From positions 150,150,096 through 150,214,095 of the forward strand of contig CM065802.1 of assembly GCA_033398695.1 (NCBI GenBank): a stretch of 64,000 bases of DNA, given 5' to 3'. The notes under the pieces were generated by a model that worked only from the letters and a program-made list of their open reading frames with translations, had not been told where the DNA came from and did not search any database. The stretch comes from Orobanche coerulescens (Eukaryota > Streptophyta > Magnoliopsida > Lamiales > Orobanchaceae). Both the position numbers and the translations under genes were made by a program. Below, in pieces: positions 1-10,280 of the stretch. Each line of letters opens with the position of its first letter. The stretch's first letter is position 1.

Positions 1-11
1 CCAGCGAGAAG

Positions 12-800
12 ATGTTCCTTTACCTGGCAGCCTCGGAGGTCGCGTTGAGCGCGGTATTAGTGCGAGCTGAGGGACAAACCCATTTGCCGATCTACTTCGT
101 TATTCAGGCGCTACATGATGCGGAGACACGTTACACGCCCCTGGAGAAGCTCGCCTACACACTTGTCATGAGTGTTCGCAAACTAAGAGCCTATTTCTTC
201 GAACACCAAGTGGAGGTTCTGACGACTCTCCCTCTAAGGCAAGTTCTGCACCGGCCAGACCCCAACGGGCGACTCCTCAAGTGGTCACTGGAGATCGCCC
301 AATACGGCATCACGTACGCCCCTCGCACGGCTATCAAGGGCCAGGCGCTGGCGGATTTTGTGGTGGAATTAACTTTCCCGCCTAGCCCGACCCAAGTCGG
401 CCGTCCCGCCTGGAAACTGTTCGTAGATTGCTCGGCGACCAGCTCGCGGGCAGGGGCAGGGATTGTCCTCATCAGCCCCGATGGCCAGAGTTTTACAAAT
501 GTTGTGCGCTTCGATTTCTGAGCGACCAATAATGAAGCCGAGTACGAAGCCTTAGTAGGCGGGCTCGATCTAGCGCTTGCAATGGAAGTTCGTCACCTCC
601 ACATCTTCATGGACTCTCTTTTGGTCGTGAACCAAGTCAAGGGAGAATATGAGGCGTGCAGTGAACAGATGATCAAATATCAAGAGTTGGTCGCCGAAAT
701 GTGCACAGATTTTGAAAAAGTACTAATCGAGCAAGTCCCGAGAGATCACAACTCCCGAGCCGATGCCCTATCCAAGCTCGCATCGTCGGATGGGGCATAG
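12..800 (+). pseudogene. Tat element A: RNase H plus archaeal-type second RNase H (broken)
   Basis: The first 115 or so residues are the ordinary retroelement RNase H, which removes the RNA strand during reverse transcription (FLYLAASEVALSAVL, ETRYTPLEKLAY, LHRPDPNGRLLKWSLEI). From about 405 a second, archaeal-type RNase H begins (WKLFVD..., AGAGIVLISPDGQSF); this extra domain is a known mark of the Tat lineage. An in-frame TGA at 519-521 cuts it, and the rest continues from 582 (RHLHIFMDSLLVVNQVKGEY, DHNSRADALSKLAS). Element B has an open codon at the equivalent of the TGA, so this is a mutation. Another stop at 798 separates it from integrase. Confidence 0.85.
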
Positions 801-827
801 GATTTCACTAACATCCAAATCACTAAA

Positions 828-2107
828 TTGGCAAGATCGGCGATCGACAAAAGCTTGATCGCCACAGTTTCCATCGCCGAAGAGAACTGGATGACTCCGT
901 TCATTGAATACTTGAAGGACGAAACGGTCCCCACAGATCGGGTCAAGGCTCGCCAGCTTCAGCTCCGGGCGACCAGATATACCCTCTTAGACAGCTGGCT
1001 TTACAAGCGAGCTTTCATCCTTCCTCTTCTCAAGTGCATTACGCCGAAGGAAGGCCGAGTTGTTTTTGCCAAAATCCATGATGGGATCTGTGGAAATCAC
1101 GCGGGAGGGTGAGCCCTCATCCACAAGACGACCAGGCAAGGATTTCTCTGGCCTACCCTACAAAAAGACGCGATCGCCTACGCCCGATCTTGTTACAATT
1201 GTCAAATAATGGGCCCGAACATCAAACTCTCCCCCAAGCAGCTCACCTCTATGTATAGTCTGTGGCCGTTCGCCCAATGGGGCATCGACCTCATCGGTAC
1301 TTTGCCGAAGGCACCGGGGGGATGTAAATTCACCATCGTGGGGGTCGATTACTTCACAAAATGGGCAGAGGCCGAGCCACTCAACAACATCGGCCAAGAG
1401 CAAGTAATCAATTTCATCTGGAAAAACATCATCTGCCGTTTCAGTCTACCTCAGGCTATCATCTCCGACAACGGAAAGCAGTTCGACGGTTTGGAAGTTA
1501 TGCAATTCTGTGAAAAAATGGGTAATTAAAAAGCTGTTCTCGGCCCCTTACCACCCTCAAACAAACGGGCAGGTAGAGGCTGTAAACAAGATCCTCAAGC
1601 ATACGATCAAAGACAGACTCAAATCCAAGCAAGGGCGTTGGGCGAGCGAGCTCCCGGATGTTTTGTGTTCCTACTGAACGACGACAAGAAATTCAACCGG
1701 CGAAACCCCATTCGCCCTCGCTTTCGGAAAAGAGGCAGTAATCCCATCGGAGATCGCCATCCTCAGCCACCGGACTGTGCAACAATTGACGGCGGAACAT
1801 GATGTAGCTCGACGAATCGACTTGGATATGATCGAAGTACGACGACTGACCTCAGAAATGAAGAACACGATCCACAAAAGGAAATCCGAAAAGTTCTTCA
1901 ATTCAAAGGTCAAAGAAAGGCGATTTGAAGTAGGCGACCTAGTCCTCAAGAAGATCCAGACCCACACGGGAGTATTTGGTCTGAACTAGGAGGGGCCCTT
2001 CAGGATATCCAAGTGGCTAACTAAAGGAGCCTACGAGCTCCAACACCTAGACGGCATTCTGGACCAATATCCCTGGAACTCCATTCATTTGAAGAAGTAC
2101 TATCAAT
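828..2107 (+). pseudogene. Tat element A: integrase (broken)
   Basis: This is a degenerate integrase, the enzyme that would insert the DNA copy into the genome. The N-terminal zinc-binding part (HDGICGNHAGG) is followed by a TGA at about 1110, then the catalytic core in 1209-1529 (GIDLIGTLP, VDYFTKWAEAEPL, AIISDNGKQFDG). A frame change at about 1520 and more stops follow. The C-terminal part reads from 1777 (RRFEVGDLVLKKIQTHTG). Copy A keeps the second catalytic Asp (SDNG) that element B has lost. Not functional. Confidence 0.85.
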
Positions 2108-3337
2108 AAAAACACCCTGTATTCATTTATTCAATGTGCAAAGTGCTTAATGAGATTTTCCAGTTCTCCCCAAATGATTCGCTTCGCCAAAGCAAACCAA
2201 AGGCTAGTGCCTGAGCAACACCTCCAAAAAGAGGATGACTCGATGGCCCTCTGAAGTTCGTCATCTAACATGATGGACCTAGGCAAGCGATCGCCTCCCC
2301 CAGCACAACGTATATCGTCGAGGATCGCCATCTAACATGACGATCCAAGGTAGAAAAGTGCAGCCATGGTTCTGGAGGTTGATGGAACCGACAGCCCGTC
2401 CATGCAAGGTTCCTTTGGACGAAGATCGATCACCCTTTCGTTTAAATACGAGGTGAGCATAGCCAAAGGACCCTCCAAAATAGATCTATGGACACGCTCG
2501 CCCGCCCTCAAAGGTCCATCATCTAACATGGTGGACCCGGACAATACGACGCATCCCTCCCCCCCTCACAATGTATGCCCTCGAAGGTCCGTCATCTAAC
2601 ATGTCAGGCCCAGGCAAAAAAGTACTAACAAGCCACGGTCACGGATTCGATTAATCCGACGGAGCCCCATGCAAGGACTCCTCCAGGCTGAGAGCGTCCG
2701 CCCCACCGCTACATTACGAGGTAAAACGTAACCTACGGAGGACCCTCACAATTAAGTGAGTCGCAAGACGTAGACCATCAGACGGAATGTCGCTCGCGCA
2801 CAAGACATGGTCGCAGAGGTCGGTTCCATCGAACTCTGTGACCGTGCAAGGTTCCTCTAGGCCGAGATGGTCGGCCTTCCTCGAGGAATCTGCAAAATTG
2901 AAGATTGCAAGAACCAGGCCAAGCATCGCTCACTAAACGATTTATTTTCTTTCCCTTACTTTCACTAAGTAAACAAAAACAAGGGGGAGAGCGGAGCTAT
3001 ACGTACAATGATCGGCTTTGTTCAAATATACATACGACGATCGGATTTGTTCTGAAAATTACCAATACGAGTTTAAGTATATCAATTCATTTGGAGATGT
3101 ACGTACGACGATCGTTCCTCAAACACCTTTTTATGAGGTCAAGTGCAAAGCATTCGGAAAGAGGAACATACAAACACAAGAAGTTGGGTAAATAAACATT
3201 TCTCATTTCATTTCATGGAATAGATGTACAAGCACGGTCGCTTGAAGGCAAAATACAAGAAAAGCTGTAAAATTACAAGTAAAAAGTAAAAGCGAGAAAA
3301 AAGTCTTGTGTTAAAGGCCCCTCCTTCTAGCGCCAAT
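2108..3337 (+). other. Post-integrase spacer of element A with repeated stem-loops
   Basis: No credible coding sequence. It is homologous to 36074-37136 of element B. It holds repeated blocks in which a GGTTCCTTTGG- or GGACTCCTCC-type arm is followed some 60-75 bases later by the complementary GGACCCTCC arm (about 2401-2483 and 2668-2757, with a half copy near 2845), interspersed with GTCATCTAACATG motifs. Weak short ORFs in both strands are shadows. Position 3318-3337 reads as an inverted copy of the element's primer-binding region. Confidence 0.6.
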
Positions 3338-4248
3338 TGTTGTTACCCAAAATATTATTCGTAATGATTTGCTGGTTATGGCTACGGGTGAGTAACAAAT
3401 AAAATGCAAGAGCACGTCCGATGGAATGAAAATAACACAAGATTTGTCGGGATTGTTAGTCCCGGGCTTGAATGCTCTCGCGAGATATAATTAATAATAA
3501 TACTACTTTGGATTACAACTATTAATATTAGAGTATGATTACAATGAGTGTAATGACCCTAGTTATCTAGCTATTGAGTGCTGATGATTGCCGAAAGAAC
3601 CAGAGTTAATGCTCTGTGCGTTCTTGTTACAAAGATGAAGTGTTCTTTGTATTTTCAACTGTAGGATTCGATTATTTTCACTATGTTTTCGTTGTCTCTT
3701 CCCAAATGCTGTAAGTCTAATATTTATAGAAGAGGAGGATGTTGGGACGTCTTAATCCCAAACGGGTGATCGCCTTTCTTGCATTAAATTAAGTGGGCGA
3801 TCGTCTCAACATGTGGGTCGGTTTCCTTAAAGTCCGTAACCGCTACTGGCAGCCAGGTGTGCGAAACAATGAGAAGACAACATGCGCCTCGCGTCGCCGT
3901 CTTGGGAGGTCCCACCTATGACCTTTCGGTGGGTCTGTCGGTAGGTGAGAGGCTGTCCTTGTCACCCACAGCTGGTGATGGGCTGGAGTCAAAAAACCTT
4001 TTTCTGCGGCGCTGTTTGCGGGTCTACACGTGGGCTTTCATCCCGAGATTCGGTCTTCGTAGACTTGACGGATGTTTGGCTTTACACGTGGCCAAAGACG
4101 ATCGTCCTTGGTCAAGCACTAGGGACGATCGCTTTGTAAGACGATCGCTAGACACTTGAACTTGATATGACACGTTCGTTTGGCAAGTCTGCCTTGGTTT
4201 ATTTGATGTTGTCGATCGCCGCTGAGGCGTATTAATCGCTGAACAACA
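3338..4248 (-). mobile_element. Inverted LTR of the Tat family (about 911 bp)
   Basis: Read on the minus strand this starts TGTTCAGCGATTAATAC and ends GGGTAACAACA, followed by ATTGGCGCTAGAAGG, the primer-binding site seen after the 5' LTR of element B. Shared landmarks are CTCGCGAGAGCATTCAAGCC, ACAAATCTTGTGTTAT and a TATAAATA box. It is clearly more diverged from the B LTRs than those are from each other. Because the PBS follows it, it is the 5' LTR of an element that pointed left. That element's body is replaced by element A pointing right. Confidence 0.85.
3721..3728 (-). promoter_or_regulatory. TATA box of inverted Tat LTR
   Basis: TATAAATA on the minus strand inside the inverted LTR. It is the counterpart of the TATAAATA at 29763-29770 and 40919-40926 in element B. 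Core promoter of the LTR; probably inactive here. Confidence 0.6.
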
Positions 4249-4809
4249 CTCTACAAGCTCGATATCCAAGAACCTAAAAATAAAGCCCATGACGGGGTCA
4301 GCCATAATACTCAACAATGATAATGGTCACATCACATCAATAATTACATACCAATGAAATTACAAAGTAATAATACGACCAATGTAATCTTACCATCATA
4401 GCCTCACCAATTCGCGATAATCCTCATCAAAATAACCCTTACCATATTGCACATCTCGTACTCTCGATTAAACAATGAACTCATAGACAACATCTGTACT
4501 GTACCTCAAAAATACTCAAGATTCTCAAAACATCCTCATAACTCACCAATACGAAGTATACCAACTCTGTCCAATCCAATCCATCAGATAATATCATCAA
4601 ACATCAACACGATAATTGATTGCCAATCAACAGACCAGTACCGAGAAGAAAATACGGAACATACCTCAAGATACGCAATGCCACGACAATTCATGTCAGT
4701 CTAATATGGGATAAGATCAATACAACATACGGACATGACCCTAACACAAGACCTACAAATGCATACTCACATGAGAACGTCAATATGCTCACAATGTATA
4801 CTCATGGAA

Positions 4810-5060
4810 ATCCGGTGATCCAGCGCACACAACATAGATCCCAAGATGATCCTGTTAGATCAACACGAGGAGGATAACCAACAATATACATATGAACAAA
4901 ACCACATGGTAATCCAATAATCCAATGCACACAGCATATATTCCCATGATGATCCCGTCGGACCAACACATTGTGAAAGTACACGTCCAATGATCCAGTG
5001 CACACAACTATAGATTCCCATGATGATCCCGTCGGACCAACACATGGTGGACAAAACAAT
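4810..5060. repeat. Three direct repeats in LTR E
   Basis: Three diverged units with the pattern ATCCA(A/G)(C/T)GCACACA, then ATAGATTCCC(A)..GATGATCC(C/T)GT, then (C/G)ACCAACACA. They start near 4817, 4919 and 4991, so spacing is about 102 and 72 bases. The motif CCCGTCGGACC is shared with the downstream part of LTR C. Minus-strand ORFs across this stretch only reflect the repeat period. Confidence 0.65.
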
Positions 5061-5159
5061 CACAACACATATGAATGACACATAATAACAATACACAAAT
5101 GCATGGCAACAAAAATACACGACATGATCGACACACACTACTACAAAAACAAGCAAAGA

Positions 5160-5400
5160 GATCCAGACTAAAAGACCCATTGATAAAGATAATGGGTCTC
5201 TTTAATATAAGAGACCTGGTATTATAAACAACAGGTCTCTTATATGTCAAATGGTCCCGCCATTTTTTTGTGAGAGACTTAAGAGACCCGTTGTTTTTAT
5301 TGACGGGTCTCTAATGTGTAAAAAATAAGAGACCAGTTGCTTTTGTTGACGGGTCTCTAAAGTGTAAAAACTTAAGAGACCTGTTGTTTAACCCAACCAG
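5160..5400. repeat. Left subterminal hairpin array of the CACTA element
   Basis: Four consecutive imperfect inverted repeats of about 30-35 bases, each shaped AAGAGACC(C/T)(G/A)GTT - short A/T-rich loop - AAC(A/G)GGTCTCTTA. Such repeated subterminal motifs are where En/Spm-type helper proteins bind in known CACTA elements; that role is inferred here. Confidence 0.8.
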
Positions 5401-5939
5401 TCGCTTCTTTTCTTCTTCAGATTAGGGTTAACACTTGGCAAGTACACGAAGTACTCTCTAATCTCTCCATCTCTCCATCTCTCTCTAGAACTCCCCGTCT
5501 GTAATCGATCCCTTGGCGGCGATCTTTGCCATTGCGCTCTTCTTCCTTTTAATCGATCCCTTTGCGGACATCTCTCAATTTCTTTTATCTCAATACTCAT
5601 CACCGCGGTCTTCTTCCTTTAAGCGGCAGCAAGAAAACCCTTCTTCTGCAAGAGGTCGCTATTATCCCCTCGGATCACCTCTGCAACAATATCACTGGGT
5701 TCTCGACCCATTTGATGAAGCGAATAGTTCCTCAAGATCCTCAAGATCATGCAAAAATCAAGAGAATAGTTCCAGAGCTTTATAGAGAAAATGAAAAAGA
5801 CCTGGAAGAGGTAGTTTTGCTTGTTCGGTATACTAACTGGATCTCTGCTTAATACTAGTTGTTGACTTTTCCTTTCAGCAGCACTGCCGCTTGCTGTGCC
5901 TGCACACTTGTTAAATGATCAGACTTTTCTTTACTTGTA

Positions 5940-6800
5940 TTTTAATTTATCTTCAATCTCCTCATGGTAGGCCAACGAAATTTTGGTGAAGAGGATTGGT
6001 AATGATCGATTCTTGGACCTTATGAATGTGGAAACCGAAATTCGGCCCATGTGCAAGGAACTTTACAAGTGATTTGTAGATTTTTCTTATACTTTATATA
6101 CCTTATACTGGGTATATATAGTTTTATGTTTTCATTTATTCCCCTATTACTGTAAAGTTACCTCTAAGAAGTAAAAATTATTTGCTGATGAGTCTAAGTT
6201 CTCCTTTTATCATATGCAGCATCTATAAAGCTGGTCATAAATCTAAAAGCTCCATAAATGAAGTTAACCATATTGAACTACTACAAAAATGGGCAAAGAG
6301 ACCCTTAATAAAAGATCCTCCGGCTTCATCGAGGGCTACCCTTATGAGTTTAATTCAAAAGGTTCTCCGGCTTCACTCCCGCGTATGTTGTACTATATTG
6401 GTTTAATGATACCGGTTGAAGTATCTATGTCTGATGGGATTGCCTTTTTTTTAGGGCCTTTGACGTCTGCCCATTTTACTAAGTTGTCCCCAGAAGGGTA
6501 TCGTCCCTGCGTTGTATATCAGGTTCTTGACTCGGAATTTTCTTTAACAACTTTTTAGAAGGTACAAAATATGGGGCATATGGTACAACATCTACAGGCA
6601 TAAGGTGTAATGTGCAAATGTTGTACTTTATGCTTCGACCATTGTGCTGTGATTGGAGTGTTTACAGTGGTAGATGAGTGCTTTTTGATACTAGTTATAT
6701 GTTTTGAAAGGGTGTTCGAGGTGCGTTCAGCGAGTCCGCAACTGTGGATGTATTTAGAAAATGGAACAATAAAACAACAACAACCATGGAAATACTCTTG
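5940..6800 (+). pseudogene. Unrecognised exon-like fragments in the CACTA element
   Basis: Fragments that look like exons behind acceptor-like ends: GGTAG|GCCAACGAAATT at about 5972, open to TGA near 6070, and GCAG at about 6219, followed by ORFs to 6558. I do not recognise the proteins. The block 6727-6795 is a diverged duplicate of 9412-9477 (both read GGATGT(A/G)TTTAGAA(A/G)ATGGAACAATAA), so part of the coding remnant is duplicated on either side of the MULE. Confidence 0.4.
6277..6305 (+). repeat. Internal copy of the CACTA terminus
   Basis: AACTACTACAAAAATGGGCAAAGAGACCC inside the element closely matches the inward-reading right terminus (CACTACTACAAAAATGG, then ACAAAGAGACCC), with the first base changed. 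It may be a relic of a nested or rearranged CACTA copy. Confidence 0.6.
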
Positions 6801-6986
6801 TGGGTAAGAATGTCTTTTGTAGCTTCATTCTAAGAGCATATGTGTTTTCAGTCCACAATTGATGTTCAATTCAGTTTCAGATGAATATCTGTTCTTTCTT
6901 GCTCTTTCTTGCTGCTTTTGTTCTGTTACGAAATATGCTTGTTTATTATTGGCTAATATGTAGTGTTTGTGTGTATATTTATAAAA

Positions 6987-7194
6987 GGGAAAACTGCATA
7001 AAATAGAAACATTTTTGCATTGGTTCCTATTTCTAGCAATCATCTCTAAAAATCACCAGTAATAGAAACAAACTATCCATTTCTTGCAAGTTTAGAAACT
7101 TTTAACATTGACTTCTGTTAAGTGCTGACGTGGCCGTTAAGATAATTTTAAATAATTTTATATTCCACTGTGTAGGTGAGTTGGATGCTGACCC
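6987..7194 (+). repeat. MULE left terminal inverted repeat
   Basis: Pairs with 8536-8744 in inverted orientation. Match runs from GGGAAAACTGCATAAAATAG to GTAGGTGAGTTGGATGCT(G/A)ACCC, with few mismatches. Confidence 0.95.
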
Positions 7195-8535
7195 GATCCA
7201 AGGTGTCTTTTTTACTGGTTCTTCCGGTAACCCAACGCGTCCTTTCTTTACTCACCGCATCGCATACTCGGCTATTCTCTTTCTTGTTTGATTCTCCACT
7301 CCTATTGACTGATACCGATCGCTTGTTTATCTTCTGGGTATGTTTATCTTGTTAGTTCATTTACATTTTTTTTTTGTATTATTTTCCAAAGGTAGACGTC
7401 TTTCCCAAAACTGGTGGTATAATATTGAAATCGTAGTTTTTTTTTTTTTTGGTTCTCGAAATTAGTATGCAGGTTATTGCTCATCTGCTTTTTTTTTAAT
7501 TGCGTGTAATTATTTATTTTAAAAATTGTGGAAATATAGTGTTATCGTAGTTCTTTTTTCTGGTTGATTTGTGTATGTGCATATAATCATCTGGCGAATA
7601 CTTGGGTGAGACCATCTATTTGGTCTGATAGTGTGAGACGGAGCCTAAATTTTAGTTTTTGGGGGGTTTTTTCGTCTTTGATTTCTTAGTTTTAATGTTT
7701 TTAGGGTTTTTCTGTTTTTTTAGGGTTTTCAATTTTTTTTTTTTTTGTTTTTTTTTATCCTTTTTTTTTTCATTACGAGTTAGGGTACATTTTTAGTTGG
7801 TCCATTTTTTTTAAGTACCGAATTCATATCTAATTACTTTTTTTTTTCTTTTTTTCTTTGGAGACAAAACCAGTTTTTTTTTTATTTTTTTATAAATTTT
7901 CAGGTACTTAAATATTTATTTTCTAGAATTTGCCACTTTTATTAAAATTTTCCAATTTTACTTAACAAATAGGTTTCTTTTTCATTAAAAAAACTCAAAG
8001 TTCGGAAATACAAATAACAATTTTTTATTATATACTCCAGATTGTTTAAATAATTAATCTTTAATTTATTTTTGATTTTTTTAATTTTTAAAATAAAATG
8101 CTTTTTTTTATGAAAAGTAAATTCTTTTTACGAAAACTAGAATTGGCGCTTTTAGTAAAATAATTTAGTTTTTACTTATTTATGAAAAATATTATTCCGC
8201 TTTTAATAAAAGCAGTCTATAAATATACTCCAGATTTTTTTAAGTTTTCTTATTTTTTTATCTTGGAATTTTAAATAAATATTTTTGTACTAATATTCCA
8301 GATATATTATTTTTTTAGAAATAAAAGTTGAGATTTGTTTAACATTTTTTAGATTTTTTTTTGTATTTTTCTTCTTAGACTTTTATGTTTTTTATTATTT
8401 TTTATTATTGTTTTACGAAAATGAGCAGTATTTTTTATTACTATTAATTTTATATTTTTTTTATTACAAAATTTTATTATTTTTCAGCTTTTTTGTGAAC
8501 ATAAAATAAATAAATTATACTTCTAATGTAGGGCT
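7195..8535. other. Non-coding MULE interior
   Basis: About 1.3 kb that is strongly T-rich on the plus strand, with runs of up to roughly 15 T. The first 150 bases are less A/T-rich and are followed by a donor-like GG|GTATGTTTATC near 7338, so captured host 5'-leader sequence is possible but unproven. No ORF of note. Confidence 0.5.
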
Positions 8536-8744
8536 GGGTTAGCATCCAACTCACCTACACAGTGGAATATAAAATTATTTAAAATTATCTTAACGGCCAC
8601 GTCAGCACTTAACAGAAGTCAATGTTAAAAGTTTCTAAACTTGCAAGAAATGAATTGTTTGTTTCTATTACTGGTGATTTTTAAAGATGATTGCAAGAAA
8701 TAGGAACCAATGCAAAATATGTTTCTATTTTATGCAGTTTTCCC
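8536..8744 (-). repeat. MULE right terminal inverted repeat
   Basis: Inverted partner of 6987-7194. It ends TATTTTATGCAGTTTTCCC, immediately before the second copy of the 9-bp duplication. Confidence 0.95.
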
Positions 8745-8814
8745 TTTATAAAATAACTTAAACTATGTTACTGATTTATAGCGTGTTGCTTTTGTTTTGT
8801 TGTATATAATTTGT

Positions 8815-9535
8815 AGGTGCTCTTGTTCCTATTGGACATCATCGATCTCATTTTTCCACCTACATTGGTGTAGTTGTGCGTGAAAGAGTAAACATCACCT
8901 ATAAGGAGTGGTCTCACCTTCCAAAAGGACTCCTAGATGAATTATATGATTCTATCACGGTAAGCAAACATACTCATCTTTATATTTTAGGAAAAAAAAT
9001 GCATAGAGCTTGGGGTTAAGAGTTTCAGTTCTTGGTTGATTGATTATTGGTCTTCCCGTCTTACTTTTTTTTACAAATGTTGACATTTGTTGACTTTTAT
9101 TCGTCTTCTTTGAGCTGCTGTGTTTGTCTGATGTTGTGGCAGTGTTCTGTACTGATTATTGTACAGGGTGGCTTTTGGCATTGTGATCTATATCTGTTGT
9201 CTCTTTTTTTGTTACAATTTGTTGCAGTTTGTGTGCTGCATGTTCATTGGGTTTCTACTGCTGTAGTGCTGCCCTAATTCAGATGTTATGCATATATAAC
9301 TAATGATTTTGTATCAATGCAGAGGGGATTTTATGTTATTGAGAATCGTAAACGTTGGATTCTTTCAAAAGCTGCAAAGCGATGGAATGTTTTCAAGACT
9401 AGATTAAGACTTCAATGGATGTGTTTAGAAGATGGAACAATAAGATAACAACCACCATGGAAATATTCTTGGATAGTTAAACCTGATTGGGATAAGTTGG
9501 TGGACTACTGCACTTTTGAGGAGTTCAAGGTAGCT
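8815..9535 (+). pseudogene. Degenerate CACTA-associated protein (Transposase_24-like)
   Basis: Two exon-like pieces. Piece one (about 8816-8959) reads [16 protein letters not shown] then [11 protein letters not shown] and ends at a donor-like ACG|GTAAGC. Piece two starts after TGCAG at about 9322 and reads GFYVIENRKRWILSKAAKRW, then FKTRLRLQWM, then an in-frame stop. The pattern of an ERV-ITY-W-P block followed by an aligned K-W/R-FK-L block resembles the plant transposase family often found next to or within En/Spm elements. Assignment is from pattern memory, not a search. Confidence 0.5.
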
Positions 9536-9939
9536 TTTGATGTTTTCACCCGCATAAGTTTCGGTTCCAATTATTGATAAGTTTGTGTGAATGATTAGAT
9601 TTTAGAACTTTTTCTATTATGTTTTTTGAAGTTACGATGTAAAGCTTTTACATTTATGGAAATTACAATTAATGTAAAGCATTTGCGTTTTGACCATTAC
9701 TTGTGGGAAATATATTTTTTTGTAATAATATAGATTATTATGGAATTGTTATTGAATTATTATGAAATATTATAGCAACATGTGTTATTTTTCAGGTTTA
9801 ATGGCTGTTAATATTTCTGAATTATAATAGCAGGTGTAATATATTTTAGGTTTAATGCAATTCCTTAATATTATAGCAGGTTTATGTAATTTGTGGATAA
9901 AATACCTGCTATTATTGAATTTAGAAAATATATATATAT

Positions 9940-10280
9940 ATATAAAGAGACCCGTTATGTATAAAAAGGGCTCTCTGGGTATAATATTAAAAAAATTTAA
10001 GAGACCCCATATCTTATATATGGGGTCCGAGCTTATTAGAAAAAAATTATTAAAAAATCAAAGAGACCCTCTATCTTATATATGAGGTCTCTTACCCTTT
10101 TAAAATATTTTTTGGCACACCTCACATAAAAGACCCCCTTTCTTACATAGGGGGTCTTAAACTTTTAACAAAGAGACCCCTCATCTTGAGGGGGTCTCTT
10201 TATAAAAGAGACCCCCCCCATCTAGAGACCCCCTTAAAGGAGGTCTCTTAGGTTATTTTGGACGGGTCTCTTTGTCCATT
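9940..10280. repeat. Right subterminal hairpin array of the CACTA element
   Basis: About six consecutive imperfect inverted repeats, each AAGAGACCC - variable stem - GGGTCTCTTA, such as AAGAGACCCTC..GAGGTCTCTTA and AAAGACCCCC..GGGGGTCTTA. The outer AGAGACC core is constant while the inner stem bases change in a compensated way. This mirrors the array at 5160-5400. Confidence 0.8.

Larger units (their letters stand above)
1..3337 (+). mobile_element. Element A: 3' part of a decayed Tat-lineage Ty3/gypsy retrotransposon
   Basis: The sequence enters the window inside the RNase H region and runs through a second RNase H, integrase and the post-integrase spacer. It is collinear with 33984-37130 of element B, which is the same family. 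Several in-frame stops and frame changes break every domain. The antisense gene that follows the spacer in B is missing here. Instead the sequence runs into an inverted LTR of the same family at 3338. The exact junction is uncertain; it lies between about 3200 and 3337. The 5' part lies outside the window. Confidence 0.9.
6987..8744. mobile_element. Mutator-like element (MULE), non-autonomous, 1758 bp
   Basis: Long terminal inverted repeats (6987-7194 and 8536-8744, about 208 bp, highly similar) start GGGAAAACTGCATAAAATAG. They are flanked by an exact 9-bp duplication TTTATAAAA (6978-6986 and 8745-8753), the size typical of Mutator transposition. The interior (7195-8535) is A/T-rich with long T runs on the plus strand and no credible ORF, so no transposase is encoded. 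It is inserted in the CACTA element. Confidence 0.95.

Noticed and set aside
4802..5250. Minus-strand ORFs rich in Cys/Val/His
   Set aside because: They follow the direct repeats of LTR E and run into the CACTA terminus; no conserved protein.
9047..9277. 76-codon Cys/Leu-rich ORF
   Set aside because: Lies in an intron-like T-rich stretch between two exon-like pieces of the CACTA remnant.
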